From: Rugalucina vietnamica
Taxonomy: Eukaryota; Mollusca; Bivalvia; Lucinida; Lucinidae
Length of the DNA stretch: 64,000 nucleotides
NCBI GenBank assembly: GCA_964017185.1
Contig: OZ024884.1
Coordinates: 13,059,548 to 13,123,547, forward strand
Direction of reading: 5' to 3'
The stretch's first letter is position 1; every line of letters begins with the position of its first letter. Below are positions 11,757 to 22,483 of the stretch, piece after piece. The notes beneath the pieces were generated by a model. It made no database searches, was not told the origin of the DNA, and worked only from the letters and a program-made list of their open reading frames with translations. The position numbers were made by a program, and so were the translations under genes.

Positions 11757-14700
11757 TGCTGATACGTTTTGTGCACTCGCTGGATCCTCGAGGTTGGGGT
11801 TTTAGACAGAAATGTTAACGTGATTACTGCAGTTTTAAGACAGTAGAATAAACTTTTTTACATTTCTTGGTTGAAATTACGAATTGCATTATTTTCATCA
11901 TTTTCTGTCCTATCTTTTCAGGGCTATGTGCCGACAACCCACACAAAGCCATAATAGATTAATACATGTATTTATGTAGCCATTCTAAATTCTATGACTA
12001 TTAAACTCCAGGTTCTCGAATTATTGAAATCACAAAAAAGTCGGCGATGTCTTTCTGAAGTGTGATCTAGGTGAAATTCGGTCTATTATGTTTGCCTTCC
12101 TTGATATATTAGTTGGAAAAGTTCTGCGGCTTGTAGACAGACCAGAAAACGCACATTTTTGTTTACCTTCTTTACTGCAGAATCTTCCAGAACAGAAGTT
12201 TTCTGCATTAGGATGGATAACTTTAGTAAGTTCTTATTTTACACGAACTCCTTCAGCTGTACATAGTTAGTTATTATACAGTAGAGTAAGCGCGACGTTT
12301 CGATCGTTCTCACCTTCATTGTAAAATGAAAGGAACTACAAGTTTCATTCCCTCGCTAAATTCTCGCGAAAGTCCACATGCAAAGTACATACATGTGTTT
12401 ATTTTTCACAAATACTGAACAGCCGTAGCCAGATGTGCGAGATAAAAGTATGTAAACGCGGACTCAGGCTTAGAACACATACAGTAAGAAATAAAAATAT
12501 TAACGAAGATTTATATGGGTGCATAATTTTTCTTTTAATTTTCTCGATTAGGAATGGGATGATCCACGCATAACGTGGTCGGAGTCGGACTACGATGGCA
12601 TAAAGGCCATTTTCGCCATGCAAGACATGATATGGAAACCTCAAACTGTCATTGATAATGCGTAAGTATATTCAGTCAAAATTCATACTTTAATTTGGTT
12701 TGGTTTGGAAATGCCCAGTGCCCCTGTCACCAATTTTTCAGTCGTGTCTGGGCGGAGCCACCGCTTTCTGGATATTAACCTATAATACCATAGAGAGATC
12801 AATGCGCGTCGCTCAAGAACTCAATCCCCAGCCAGTAGGATTCGAACACCCATCTCGACCCAGAGATCGACGCACTAAACACTGAGCCACCGCTCTCCTT
12901 TTTTTTTGCTATAACTGTTTGAAATATAATACATGTCCCGTTATCAGATAATTAGCACAGCAATGATGTAAATGTGCGAATCTTTATTAATATTGCACTC
13001 GTGGGTGATAGTGGTTTTGACCAGTTAGCAAAGGAGCTTATCAGGTAGCAAAGGAGCTTACAAGTAAAGTAGTTTCCACAGTGTATCAAGTTAATACGCA
13101 TTGAAGACATGGATTTTGAGAAAGCAACCTTGTTTGTTTCACTGCGTGTTAAGACACAAGGAACCCATCGTTATATACACATTTAAACACATATAACTGA
13201 GTGTTGACAAAATGCTTTTTATGTTCTAGCATTGAAGACCTGGGACTGATCAGTGACGAAGATATAATGCTACGTGTCACGAGCGACGGTCACGTGGTTT
13301 GGGGCCCGCCAATGATGTACATTACTCATTGTGAGGTAAGTTTCTGAAGGAAACCCTCGTCACTGAACACGATTCCGAAACCAGGCTGTTTAGCCACATA
13401 CATGTAAGATTGTTTGGTCCCATTTGGATTATTCTAGTCATTGTATCCTATTGAATGGTGCAAAATTACAGTATTTCTCTTTGGGTCCATGTTGCCAAAT
13501 CAATAGGGTCACTGAAGAGGCTTAAGGCCCATTCCCTTTCTCAATGTGTCCACTGCTCTTAAAAGATCTCAGTTTTATCTTTATTTGCTACTGCTGCAGC
13601 TGGCCGGGGAATAGCGAGGCTCATAACGGGTGATTCCCATTTTAAAGCCACACCACATGGCAAAATTGTGGTAAAATCCCTGCTTAAAGTTCCGGCCACC
13701 GGAGGCTGACAATAATGAGGAGCAACAAATGACTTGGTTTATTTCCCGAATAATCTATCCTCGCCTATCCCATGTGGGCGAAATAAAGCTTCAGTTGGCC
13801 GAGTGGTTTCAAGGAAGAATTTTAACGCATAGGTCGCTAAATGTACATATTCTTCAGTGTAATCTTAAACATCAGCTAATGAAGAAATAGGCTTGATCTT
13901 TTGTTTGGATAAAAAATTGTAAAAGTACGTTTGCAAATTATATAAGGATCATAAACGTAATTTAATGTGGACGGATGCAAAAATAAGAGAAATAAAGCCG
14001 GGAATTATTACGCAGACCAAGTTCAGAAAACATTTCGTAAATGTAGCATGCACGTATGAGGAGGACAAAGCATTAAACCTACACATTAGCTTCGACAACA
14101 CAGCACAATGAGAAAACAGGCTTTATCTATTTTTACCGTCATGCACCTTTTTTTCTTCAGATTGACGTAAGATTTTATCCGTATGACCAACAGATGTGTG
14201 AGATAGACCTAACTAGCTGGCTGGATACCTCAGAGGTCCAACTCCATCACCTGTTTGATGGAATAAGTCTACAGGGGTACAGGTATGTCCATTGAAATTT
14301 CATTAAGACAGAGTAAAAAGATAAGTCCTAGGGGGACTCCAGTGAGGTCAGCCACAGGAGAGAACCTGTACAGACGTTTCATATCCTTTTGACAAAACAG
14401 TTAAGCGAATATACCTTTAATATATTATCATACTGACGTAGTTGAATGCTCTAACTTTCAAGTCTACAAAGACTTTATTTGTAGAAAGTAGCAGTTATTT
14501 CTTTCGTTATTTTCATTTGATATTAAAGCATACACCCTTTTTGCCCGAGCCTATGTCTATGTGAAGTATTTGTGTAAATTCTTTTGAATGAGATGTAATT
14601 TTTTTGAGTTCAGAATAGACCTATACCCAAGCAGCCTAGATATCAAAACAAAACCCTTTTCTCATATATTTCTAGGCAAAATCTCTGCAAGTTTATCATT

Positions 14701-16135
14701 TATTACCATACCTACAGTGTTGCCAAATATGGTAACTAAATGACACTATCTCCACGAGGTAACAGTGACGTCAATTGCTTTTCAGAAAAAATGGCGAGTG
14801 GGAGGTAGTCAAAACAGATGTTTCAAAATCAACGCTCATTGAAACGAAAAATGGCACATCCTTGTACTATGATACACTCCATTTCCGGTTATACTTAAAA
14901 CGGCGGGATGAATTTTACAACACCAATGTCATGTTACCCATAATTCTTTCGTCTTTCCTGGTCACACTTGTTTTCATCGTTCCTGTTGAGTGCGGCGAGA
15001 AGCTGTCGTACACGCTGACTATTCTGTTGACAATTGCCGTGTTTTTGACGGTCATCAGTGACATGTTGCCAGCTATATCTCTAACAACGTCAATTCTAGG
15101 TAAGAGGTTAAAGACTTCTCATCATTATAGCCGGAACGGTACCTTGTTGGGAAAAAGCTAGTCATCCTGCTCAAGCATGTTGTCGGAAACAATGTTTTGT
15201 GATCTGATGTTTTGTGCTGTCTACAGTATGTTTTAATTTTCATTGCATGGATTACCGGTCCCTTTATTCATACTTCAAGAATCACAATAAACAACTACAT
15301 GTATTCAAATCAAAACCAATGACAAAACATCGAATAAAATGTTAAATTAATATCCACGGGGCATATTACAGCGAATATGCATTTTGCTAGGAGGGCAGCT
15401 ATTTCTCAATGGTCTCTTACTGGGCAAAGTAATGGACTAGATAGATGCGTACAGTACAGCGTAATGTTCATACCCCTAACGTTTGCGGCATGACTTTTGT
15501 GAGGACTAAGCGAGAGTAATGTGCGAACGTACCCTACTTCAAGTTTCAAACGTGAGCGAGCGGGATATCCGTTAACTTCGCGCTGACTGTACTGTATGTA
15601 TCGTTCATATTGTACATATCTGGTAGAACATTGCGATAGCATTGAGAAGCTTGTGCAGATGCAGAATTGGCTCTTTGCATCGTGTCCTTGTTCCAAGTTT
15701 TGTCCTTGTTATTCCAACTTGTGATAATCGTTCTAATTTTGTAAATGTTCTTACATTTGACTTGCAGGTCTATACCTTGCCGCCACCTTGATCGAATCTG
15801 CCGTGGCCACACTCTTAACGGTCGGCATTTTATACATATACAACAAAAAGGACGAGCCTAAAGTGGGCACCCGCTTCTACCGACTGTCCATGAAGGCGCG
15901 TGCCCTGTGCAAGTGGAAGGTGGTTGGCGGAAAAAAGAAGGGGATTGAGGAAGATGGAACTGCGGCGGGAAAGACGGACTCCGAGGCCCCCGGGTCGGAC
16001 TCGGACCAGCTGAGCTGGGAGCAGATTGCGGAGGTGTGGGACAGGCTGTGTTTCTGGCTTTTCGTGGTGCTTACTTTTCTGCTGAATATTATTTTCATTG
16101 GAATCCTAGCTATTGGTGGGTCTCTCTTATTTTGA
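11319..16135 (+). CDS. nAChR-like Cys-loop receptor subunit, 5' exon missing
   Basis: This encodes a pentameric ligand-gated ion channel subunit of the plasma membrane. Exons 11319-11458, 12181-12225, 12552-12661, 13230-13335, 14161-14282, 14786-15099 and 15768-16135 have AG/GT boundaries and join in one frame to 400 residues plus TGA. The 45-bp second exon matches the small exon typical of nicotinic receptor genes. The Cys-loop runs from C132 to C146 with 13 residues between and YPYDQQMC at its end. M1 is about 219-241, M2 about 246-266 (preceded by CGEK, as in cation-selective nAChRs), M3 about 272-300 and M4 about 372-396, with a short M3-M4 loop of about 65 residues. Loop C lacks a Cys-Cys pair, so it is non-alpha. 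NIT (33-35) and NGT (196-198) are possible glycosylation sites. The start codon and signal peptide lie in an upstream exon I could not find. The ligand is unknown; lophotrochozoans have many divergent nAChR paralogues. Confidence 0.93.
11554..11756. repeat. Two poly-A tracts separated by repeated segments
   Basis: A runs lie at 11554-11594 and 11677-11727, the second followed by (TAA)n to about 11748. The segments around them share aatgctc, cgttatacgttttg and gggtatcta, so this intron holds about three decayed copies of an A-rich unit. Lysine-rich frames here are artefacts. Confidence 0.8.
11914..11953 (+). pseudogene. Truncated duplicate of receptor exon start
   Basis: cttttcagggctatgtg followed by ccgacaacccacacaaagcc repeats the acceptor and first 34 or so bases of the exon at 11319, then runs into taatagattaa stops. 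It retains a usable-looking acceptor but no donor in frame. Confidence 0.75.
12181..12225 (+). CDS. Receptor 45-bp exon
   Basis: Acceptor tttactgcag, donor gtaagt. Its 15 codons give NLPEQKFSALGWITL, the segment leading to the conserved W-x-D strand. Both flanks are phase 0. The exact 45-bp length matches the corresponding exon of nAChR genes. Confidence 0.9.
12552..12661 (+). CDS. Receptor exon: W-D-P-R and WKP region
   Basis: Encodes EWDDPRITW, then SDYDGIKAI and MIWKPQTVIDN, corresponding to nAChR loop D and loop A surroundings (usual WKPD is WKPQ here). It ends two bases into a codon at gtaagt. Confidence 0.9.
12700..12897 (-). mobile_element. tRNA-derived SINE in receptor intron
   Basis: On the minus strand the head reads gcggtggctcagtgtttag (box A) and gggtgttcgaatcctac (box B). 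It is followed by ttgagcgacgcg and the shared tail ggctccgcccagacac. It ends near 12700 in an AT-rich stretch. No certain target duplication. Confidence 0.7.
13230..13335 (+). CDS. Receptor exon: first half of Cys-loop approach
   Basis: Acceptor tatgttctag, donor gag|gtaag. Encodes IEDLGLISDEDIMLRV, then GHVVWGPPMMYITHCE; the final Cys is the first Cys-loop cysteine. Confidence 0.9.
13388..13640 (+). repeat. Single diverged copy of the 376-bp repeat
   Basis: Shares ccatgttgccaaatc, gggtcactga, cactgctcttaaa and ctcagttttat in the same order as the tandem copies at 35706-36540. It lies in the receptor intron. The rest of the intron to 14160 shows nothing recognisable. Confidence 0.7.
14161..14282 (+). 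CDS. Receptor exon: Cys-loop and loop B
   Basis: Follows a long pyrimidine tract (cctttttttcttcag). Encodes IDVRFYPYDQQMCEIDL, then TSWLDTSEVQLHHLF. The Trp in TSW sits at the loop B position; the usual WTY is WLD here, so classical acetylcholine contacts are changed. Confidence 0.9.
14786..15099 (+). CDS. Receptor exon: loop C, M1, M2, start of M3
   Basis: Acceptor gcttttcag, donor ctag|gtaaga. After KNGEWEVV and a loop C without paired cysteines comes FRLYLKRRDEFY, then hydrophobic M1, VECGEK, and M2 with SYTLTILLTIAVFLTVISD. An ATG frame starting at 14775 opens inside the preceding intron and is not the true start. Confidence 0.92.
15100..15767 (+). other. Receptor intron, nothing else seen
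   Basis: Starts gtaaga and ends gacttgcag. Minus-strand open frames here overlap the intron and next exon, and have no recognisable motif. Confidence 0.6.
15768..16135 (+). CDS. Receptor last exon: M3, cytoplasmic loop, M4, stop
   Basis: Encodes the rest of M3 (LYLAATLIESAVATLLTVGI), a short basic then acidic/serine-rich loop, LSWEQIAEVWDRLCFW and M4, ending GGSLLF and TGA at 16133-16135. The loop is far shorter than in most vertebrate nAChR subunits. Confidence 0.92.
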
Positions 16136-16254
16136 TCAGGATAATAATATGTTGAGTAGACTTTGTGACTGAATGAGCGGAAATAACTTATTCGGTTATT
16201 GAGTGTCGCTTTCACTTATGAATTGTCATGCTTCCAAGTCCAACTTTTAGGTGA

Positions 16255-16464
16255 TTTTGTTTGTTTTAGTTGAGGCTTTTAACGTTCCAGTCAACATTTT
16301 TTCTGTCATGTCGGGACGGAGCCAACGCTTCATGGTTTTAACCAGTACTGTAGGGAGTTAATGTGTCTTGCTCAAGGACACAACACGATGACGCCTGTGG
16401 GGATCGAACCCAGGGCCTCTCGATTCGGAGTCCAACGCTCTACCACTACGCCATCACACTCCCT
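16255..16464 (-). mobile_element. tRNA-derived SINE with target duplication
   Basis: Minus-strand head has gatggcgtagtggtagagcg (box A) and ctgggttcgatcccc (box B), then ccttgagcaagacaca and the shared tail (catgtcgggacggagcc on plus). It is flanked by aacttttaggtga (16242-16254) and aacttttagatga (16465-16477), a 13-bp target duplication with one difference. Confidence 0.85.
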
Positions 16465-16650
16465 AACTTTTAGATGAGCGTGTTAATGTCCGTTGAGACG
16501 CTGGTATAATTAGGGGTGGAGGTTGCAGGAGCGTGTCTTTTGATTTAGGATGTCGAACCAAAATAATTAATATTATTGTTGTATACATTGTATTTTACAT
16601 GTTTTTAACTTTAGTTCTCAATATAGCTACAACCATCTTTTTGCATTAAA

Positions 16651-16890
16651 CGAGTCACCACATGGAAAAACCAACAATCTGCATAGGCGAAAACAAAGGC
16701 GCAGATCAGCTTCGCAGTAAAGTTCTGCGAAGCTGATCTGCGCCTTTGTTTTCGCAACAAGAATAGTACAATTCCTCTACTTTATAAATCCAAAATTTCA
16801 AGCTTCTAGCCTGCTTCTGTGCTTGTACAGCTCGGTTTGTGTCGGACCTGTTCAGAAACCACATTGTTGGTTTTCCCACGAGGCGGCTCA
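16651..16890 (+). mobile_element. MITE family H, copy 4
   Basis: Ends gagtcaccacatggaaaaac and ccacgaggcggctca. The internal hairpin has arms gcgaaaacaaaggcgcag and cttcgcag mirrored around a short loop. Confidence 0.85.
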
Positions 16891-17114
16891 AATGCCTTTC
16901 TTTATGCCTATATAATTTGCTCACTGAGTGAGAAAAAATGCAGGGCACTGTGTGAACCGTATTCCATTATGACAGTTTTGCTCAAATACGTACTTTGCTG
17001 TTTTATTAACACTTATGCATACCCACTGACTAATGTTATTTTAAATCATTTGCTTTTTCAGTTATTAATGCTCTACTGCACCCCTTTTGTTAAACGTAAG
17101 ATACATGTATAATT

Positions 17115-17334
17115 TGAGCCGCAACGCGAGAAAACCGGTCTTCGGGGTTTGCGAACAAGTCCGACACCAGCCGGCCTGTACAGTCTCAGAAGAAAGCTGG
17201 ACGCTTGAAATTTTGGATTGAAGTCAGAAGAGGAATTGTACTGTCCGGTTAGCGAAAACAAAGGTTACCGCGAAGCTGATCTGCGCCTTTGTTTTCGAAT
17301 AGGCAAAAATCCGTTTTTCTCATGACGCGGCTCA
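17115..17334 (-). mobile_element. MITE family H, copy 5 (hairpin arm partly deleted)
   Basis: Ends tgagccgcaacgcgagaaaa and ctcatgacgcggctca. In the hairpin, gcgaaaacaaagg jumps directly to ttaccgcgaagctgatc, so the middle of one arm is missing. Confidence 0.85.
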
Positions 17335-17454
17335 ATTTATAAGAAAACAATTTGAATGGTGTGCTAAAGGGGTTGTTGTTTTTAAAATAAAAGTATAGAA
17401 CAGAATGAGTTATTGATCTTCTTTTTCAATTTTGCACCATATACTAGTAACTTT

Positions 17455-18910
17455 CATTGTTTGTTTGATAAATTGCTTTACGCCCAAGTCAACAGCTATG
17501 GTGATATACTCATGTCCAATGAAAACGTACCACTCCTCGGATGCTCTTAGTTGCGAAATATCAAAACCTTTGTGCACATATGATGTTTCCTTATGTTATA
17601 TAGGTTGAATACAATGTTTCTACGCCAAAAGTTTATCCCCCCGCGACGGCTTGTAAGCGACGTTACGTCAGACTACAAATTACGTTTATTCAATTTTACG
17701 TAAGCTATGACTGATCCAAAAATCCTGGAAATGATTTTCCCGTATGCGAGTAGCTCTACAAACTATTCGCCGCCTAGTCAACCACTACATCGCATCACAA
17801 CACACGGTAAAATCGCTCTACGCGTCACCATGTACGCCTCAAAAACGCAAAGTCTTGCAATTTCGGTCAAAAAAACGTTCACAAACGGGTTTTTTCATAC
17901 AGATATCCCAAAAACAGTTTATTTCGGGAATACGAATCTTAACATATGCAAAACGTCACCGAAATCATTTTCTAGAATGACGTTCGATGACTGACGTCAA
18001 TTTTAAGCTTCTCTCCAGCCGCTTCCGGAAACGCTATCGAGTCAGAATTTCTGAAAATCGTTTTTGTTTGTCGAGATGAATATAAGCGTACAATAAAAGA
18101 TGTACAGGTCATTTTGTTCAACGTGTTTGCGGTTTTATCGCTTTACGTTAGCCATTAAACGTCAAAATCCTAAGCCTTAATGATGTAATGGGCAAGATTT
18201 CTGGACAAAACGGCTCACATGTGTGATTTAATCGCAATTTTGTTGCAGACATTTGATTGCATTTGTAATGTCTCTGTTATTGTGCAGTGGTCAAATTGTT
18301 GCTTATGACGTCAAGAATTCCACGTTGACGTTTTCGAAGCACACTGACTGTCGAATTCTTCATGCTTCGACGTTATGCATCTTCTAGGCGCGAGTCGATG
18401 CGTGATTGAGAATTTCTTCACATCTGGCGCATTCGAATACAGGTTTTGTGATTTTCTTTTTTGACGGTTAACGTCTTGGTTGCTTTATCCTCGGAGCATC
18501 ACTTATCAGACAGATTTGCGAACGTGCCATGATTTGGACAGGTTATCACAGTACTGAAATATCAAATAGACAAACTAAAATGTTCAGTCAAAAACATATT
18601 TTTTTACACTTTTGTAGGTGGTACGTTTTCATTGGACATTAGTATACATGTGTATCAGGGCGTTTCCTCCAGTTAATGGATCTACCTATCATTGAGGCGG
18701 TCATGGCATACGAAATGTGCTTTGAAAGTTTAACCATCCAAGTAAATCACATAAGAATGGATGGTTTGACAAAAAGCAGGCTCAGGTCTAAGCGGTTAAC
18801 CAGCAATCAGACTGTCAGTGAGTAATAAGCTTTGCATGGAAGCACACGCAGTCAACCTGTTCACGGTCACGGCCACAATGGGTGGGTTCTGACTTCAGAA
18901 TGTAATAAAC
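17455..18910 (-). mobile_element. SINE-type repeat split by a nested element
   Basis: 17460-17505 (tttacgcccaagtcaacagc) and 18645-18910 together match the body of the repeat at 7140-7440. Shared pieces include aaccatccaa, agaatggatggt, aatcagactgtc and ataagctttgcatgg-like text. The tRNA head is not visible. The copy is interrupted at 17512-18639. Confidence 0.7.
17512..18639. mobile_element. 1.13-kb element with perfect 22-bp inverted ends
   Basis: The 22-bp end at 17512-17533 (begins atgtccaatgaaaacg) is exactly mirrored at 18618-18639. The inside has no transposase-like frame and contains many tacg and gacgtc motifs. The neighbouring sequence on both sides belongs to one older repeat, so this is an insertion. 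The target duplication is unclear. Confidence 0.75.
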
Positions 18911-20553
18911 ACAGTATATACATATGGATATATATCTGTTACATTAAAAACAAACTGTAAATATAGGTAATATTCACAATTTTTCATTTGCATCGAGAAC
19001 TGTCGGCACAAGATTAACAGCAATTGTTTACAAAGGGAAGTGAACAACCAAAGGTTTTAAGTAACAAAAAACAAACTTCAAAATTCACACAGCCATCATT
19101 TTAATGTGAAAGCACCACAGTGTTTAGAGTATTTTCCATCTACTTACACAACAAATTAAAGTGACTTACACCAAAAGAAGACAAACTATGGCCAAAGTAA
19201 CTGAATGTTTCTTCTATTACTTCTTAATCTTTAAATTGGCTAGGGTGGCCAAACTTAAATTTCCTACTTTTCAACAGTCCAAATCAATTGCAAATTGCTC
19301 TGGTCAACCCTGATCAGAACCAACAAAAGGTGGCCAAATCTGCTGATTCCAATTGTATACCAATCTAACTTGCTTTATAAATCAATCACCACATGAAAAT
19401 TGTCAGGAAGATTATTTCTATGTTGGCAAGTTGATAGGGTAATCTCTTCACTACTTCACAAAGAAGTCAACAGTTCATCAATGAATTTATGTAGATTGTT
19501 TGCAACATTAGAAAGAACTTAGGTGTTATGTTGGCCAGAGTTAGAGTTCCCCAGCTGTAACAACAACACTCACATTCTACATTCTGTTCATTAATTTAAA
19601 ATACAATATTAAACAAAAGCATTTATGAGCGGGATAAATTTAGATGTAACATCAGGAAAACATGTATGTGTAGTGTATACCCCCTCAAACCCCACTTTTG
19701 TAAAGTAAAAATTGAGGTATATAGGGGTATACCTATTTTTCATATTTTGCTCCAAAACATAGATTGTGGGTACTTGTTTGAACCGCCTCAACGAGGCGGT
19801 TCTAACATGTACCCACAATCTATGTTTTGAGCAAAAATATTTAAAATATCAAACTTTTTCTTATGAAATTTTTAATTTTAAAGCTGAAAAAAATCTCTGT
19901 TTATCACATGGGTATGTTTTCGTAATGAGAAGCTTTACCAACACACCATGAAGGCTTCTACCCTGCATTTGTATCATGTGGAGGAAGCAAGCTTGCCCGA
20001 GTCACAAGACTGGACGGACCTTCCAGATCCCCACCCATACGTACCCTCACTATCATAACCAACATCTGCTTCTGAGAATTAAAATGCGCAATAGATGCAT
20101 ACAAAAGGAACTTTCATACACTTGATTTTGCCAAGTATTTTCAAATTGACAAAAACAGAAAACATTGTTCGTTTATTTGTTGGGTGGTTGAAACAATCAT
20201 TGGTGACTGGAGTTTTTAGGAGTATAATCTACATTCCAGTTCACTAAAACTCACATTTCAAATTACAAGACCATGTGTACAGATTCAAGCATTCAACACC
20301 CACATTTATGTACATATTCATTGAGATTAAAATGTTCAAATTATACTAGAGCTATTTGGATTTCTCACCATACCATGCACAAAACCGGGCAGATGGTCTG
20401 AACCATGTTTGCATCTGCAAAAAGTCGTGATTTTTTTACAAAGAATGCTTTATTGTTTTTAATAACATAATACATGTTTAATGAAGTAAACAAATTTTAT
20501 CAATATATTCAACATTTTTAACATAGGTTTAAACAAACCTCAAACAATTTAAC
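18911..20553. other. AT-rich intergenic DNA, no gene seen
   Basis: Nothing coding is supported. It contains the palindrome at 19752-19830. It lies beyond the 3' end of the minus-strand DUF4773-like gene. Confidence 0.5.
19752..19830. repeat. 79-bp palindrome
   Basis: aaaacatagattgtgggtac is mirrored by gtacccacaatctatgtttt around a core gaaccgcctcaacgaggcggttc. It forms a hairpin with two paired blocks and a small mismatch between them. Confidence 0.85.
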
Positions 20554-20912
20554 AGGGTTGCCACAATCAGGCAGAAACAAATTCCCTGCCATTTCCCTGA
20601 CGGATATCAAATTTCCCTGATAACGACAACTTGGAGCAGGGTCTCTAAGGGCAGCTAAATAAGACAATTCTTACACTTAAATTAGTACAACACACCAATC
20701 AGAACCTTATTCCACATAAAATGCACTTCTGGATACTGTCTGGCTTATGACTGCCCCAAAGCATTGATGGGATGATGATAAAATTCATTCAGTAACTGGA
20801 ATTAATTCTAAAATTTTCAACAATTCCCTGACATTTTCCAAAACTCCCTGACAACTCCCTAATCTTGAAAAAAATAAATTTCCCTGACATTTCCCTGACA
20901 CGTGGCAACCCT
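20554..20912. mobile_element. Short MITE with agggttgccac ends
   Basis: Terminal agggttgccac at 20554-20564 is mirrored as gtggcaaccct at 20902-20912. The interior repeats ttccctgac at least eight times, in both outer thirds. No coding content. Confidence 0.75.
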
Positions 20913-21162
20913 AAATTAGAACCTAAATGCAAATACAAACATACTCATATTTACATCATACACAACATTTTAGAGGAAAAACACACACACAAAATTTATA
21001 AACAATTCATTTTGCAGAAAAAAATAAAGAAAAATGTATATAGAGATTCTGTCTTATAGTAGATCACAACATTAAGTTTCATGTAAATGACGATGCACAA
21101 AAGAAAATCATATACATATAACATATACTGGGAATGCATGTAAAGTCTGTAAATTCTTAAAT

Positions 21163-21300
<138 letters not shown>

Positions 21301-21962
21301 ATATCATTTGTAATAATGAAAATTAGCCATGGCACGCAGTAATATACAATAATGTAGACATTGTGAAAAGAAAACAGACACACTGCATACACAACTTATG
21401 TTGCATTTTTACAGTAAAAGGTATTTGAAATACACATCATTACTCGATTCAACAACTGGAAAACGACCTAAGACTATTAGTTGCTCAAAATACATTACGT
21501 GTATATATGATTTGCCATTTTCATCCACACATAAGTATGTTATACACAATTACAACAGGTCTGTATAGTGCTTTACAGTTTTCTGTTTAATAATAAATTA
21601 CATTTTTGCACACCCATACCCTCATGTAGCATGTTGACCGTGACTAAACATGAAAAACAGTATGCGAACTTGGTAGAAAGCTTTGGCTTACAATCAGTTT
21701 GCAGGCATATATTGGGGAAACTGATATGAATACTCGCTGACCTAACCTCAAATGTTTATCGAGTACTTAGCAATTATTTTTTACCATCATACACATGTAT
21801 GTCTTGACACACACAATTCCTAAATGTTTTAGAAAAAATCTGATTTTCAAAAACGCCATATTTGGCATCATAATACAAAAAAAACAATTGTTATAGTAAT
21901 ATCATTTTTGTCCACTATACCATAATATCAGTTTCCATTATCATTATTACAGATACATGTAC

Positions 21963-22327
21963 CTAAAAGCCAAGACGCCCCTCTTTAATCCTAGATTCTG
22001 TATAAAACATCACTTTCTTTGCTGGGCGTGGCTTAGACGACTTGTAGAACAGGCGTTTGCTAGCCATCTTGTCAGCCAGCATAGGCTCACCCTTGACATC
22101 TCTCATCTTTAGTGGCACTGGACCCTCAACACCGAGGTGAGCCTCTTTGAGCGGGATTTTGAAACAGCCCAGCTGTTTCTTACCAATTACCTCCCCTGCT
22201 AGCTCAGCCTCAATTTCGACACATCCAGTGAAGCTGCTATTGGTCACGTTCAGTTTCGTGAACCGGAGGCAGATGTCGGCCAGCTTGAGTTTAGGTACAC
22301 CAACACAGATAGGAGGTGGGTTCCTTG
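21963..22327 (-). CDS. DUF4773-like gene, last exon
   Basis: The acceptor on the minus strand is ccatttaacag|caagg. It encodes RNPPPICVGVPKLKLADICL, VTNSSFTGCVEIEAEL, then KKQLGCFKIPLKEAH and a basic tail to TAG. An alternative acceptor (cttgttctag) 50 bases upstream is possible, but it breaks the phase match with the previous exon. Confidence 0.8.
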
Positions 22328-22437
22328 CTGTTAAATGGAAAGTGTAAACGCTCACCTTAGATCTAGAACAAGAAACATCTCTAAAAAGATAATTGTCGAA
22401 GATTAATATCTGTTCTGCAATAGGGTACAGGATGCAG

Positions 22438-22483
<46 letters not shown>

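Noticed and set aside
11456..11818. Lysine-rich frame across poly-A
   Set aside because: Starts in the exon, then runs through intronic poly-A; the true donor is at 11459.
14775..15161. 128-residue frame taken as a complete small membrane protein
   Set aside because: Its ATG lies before the AG acceptor at 14785 and its end runs past the donor at 15100; it is one exon of the receptor.
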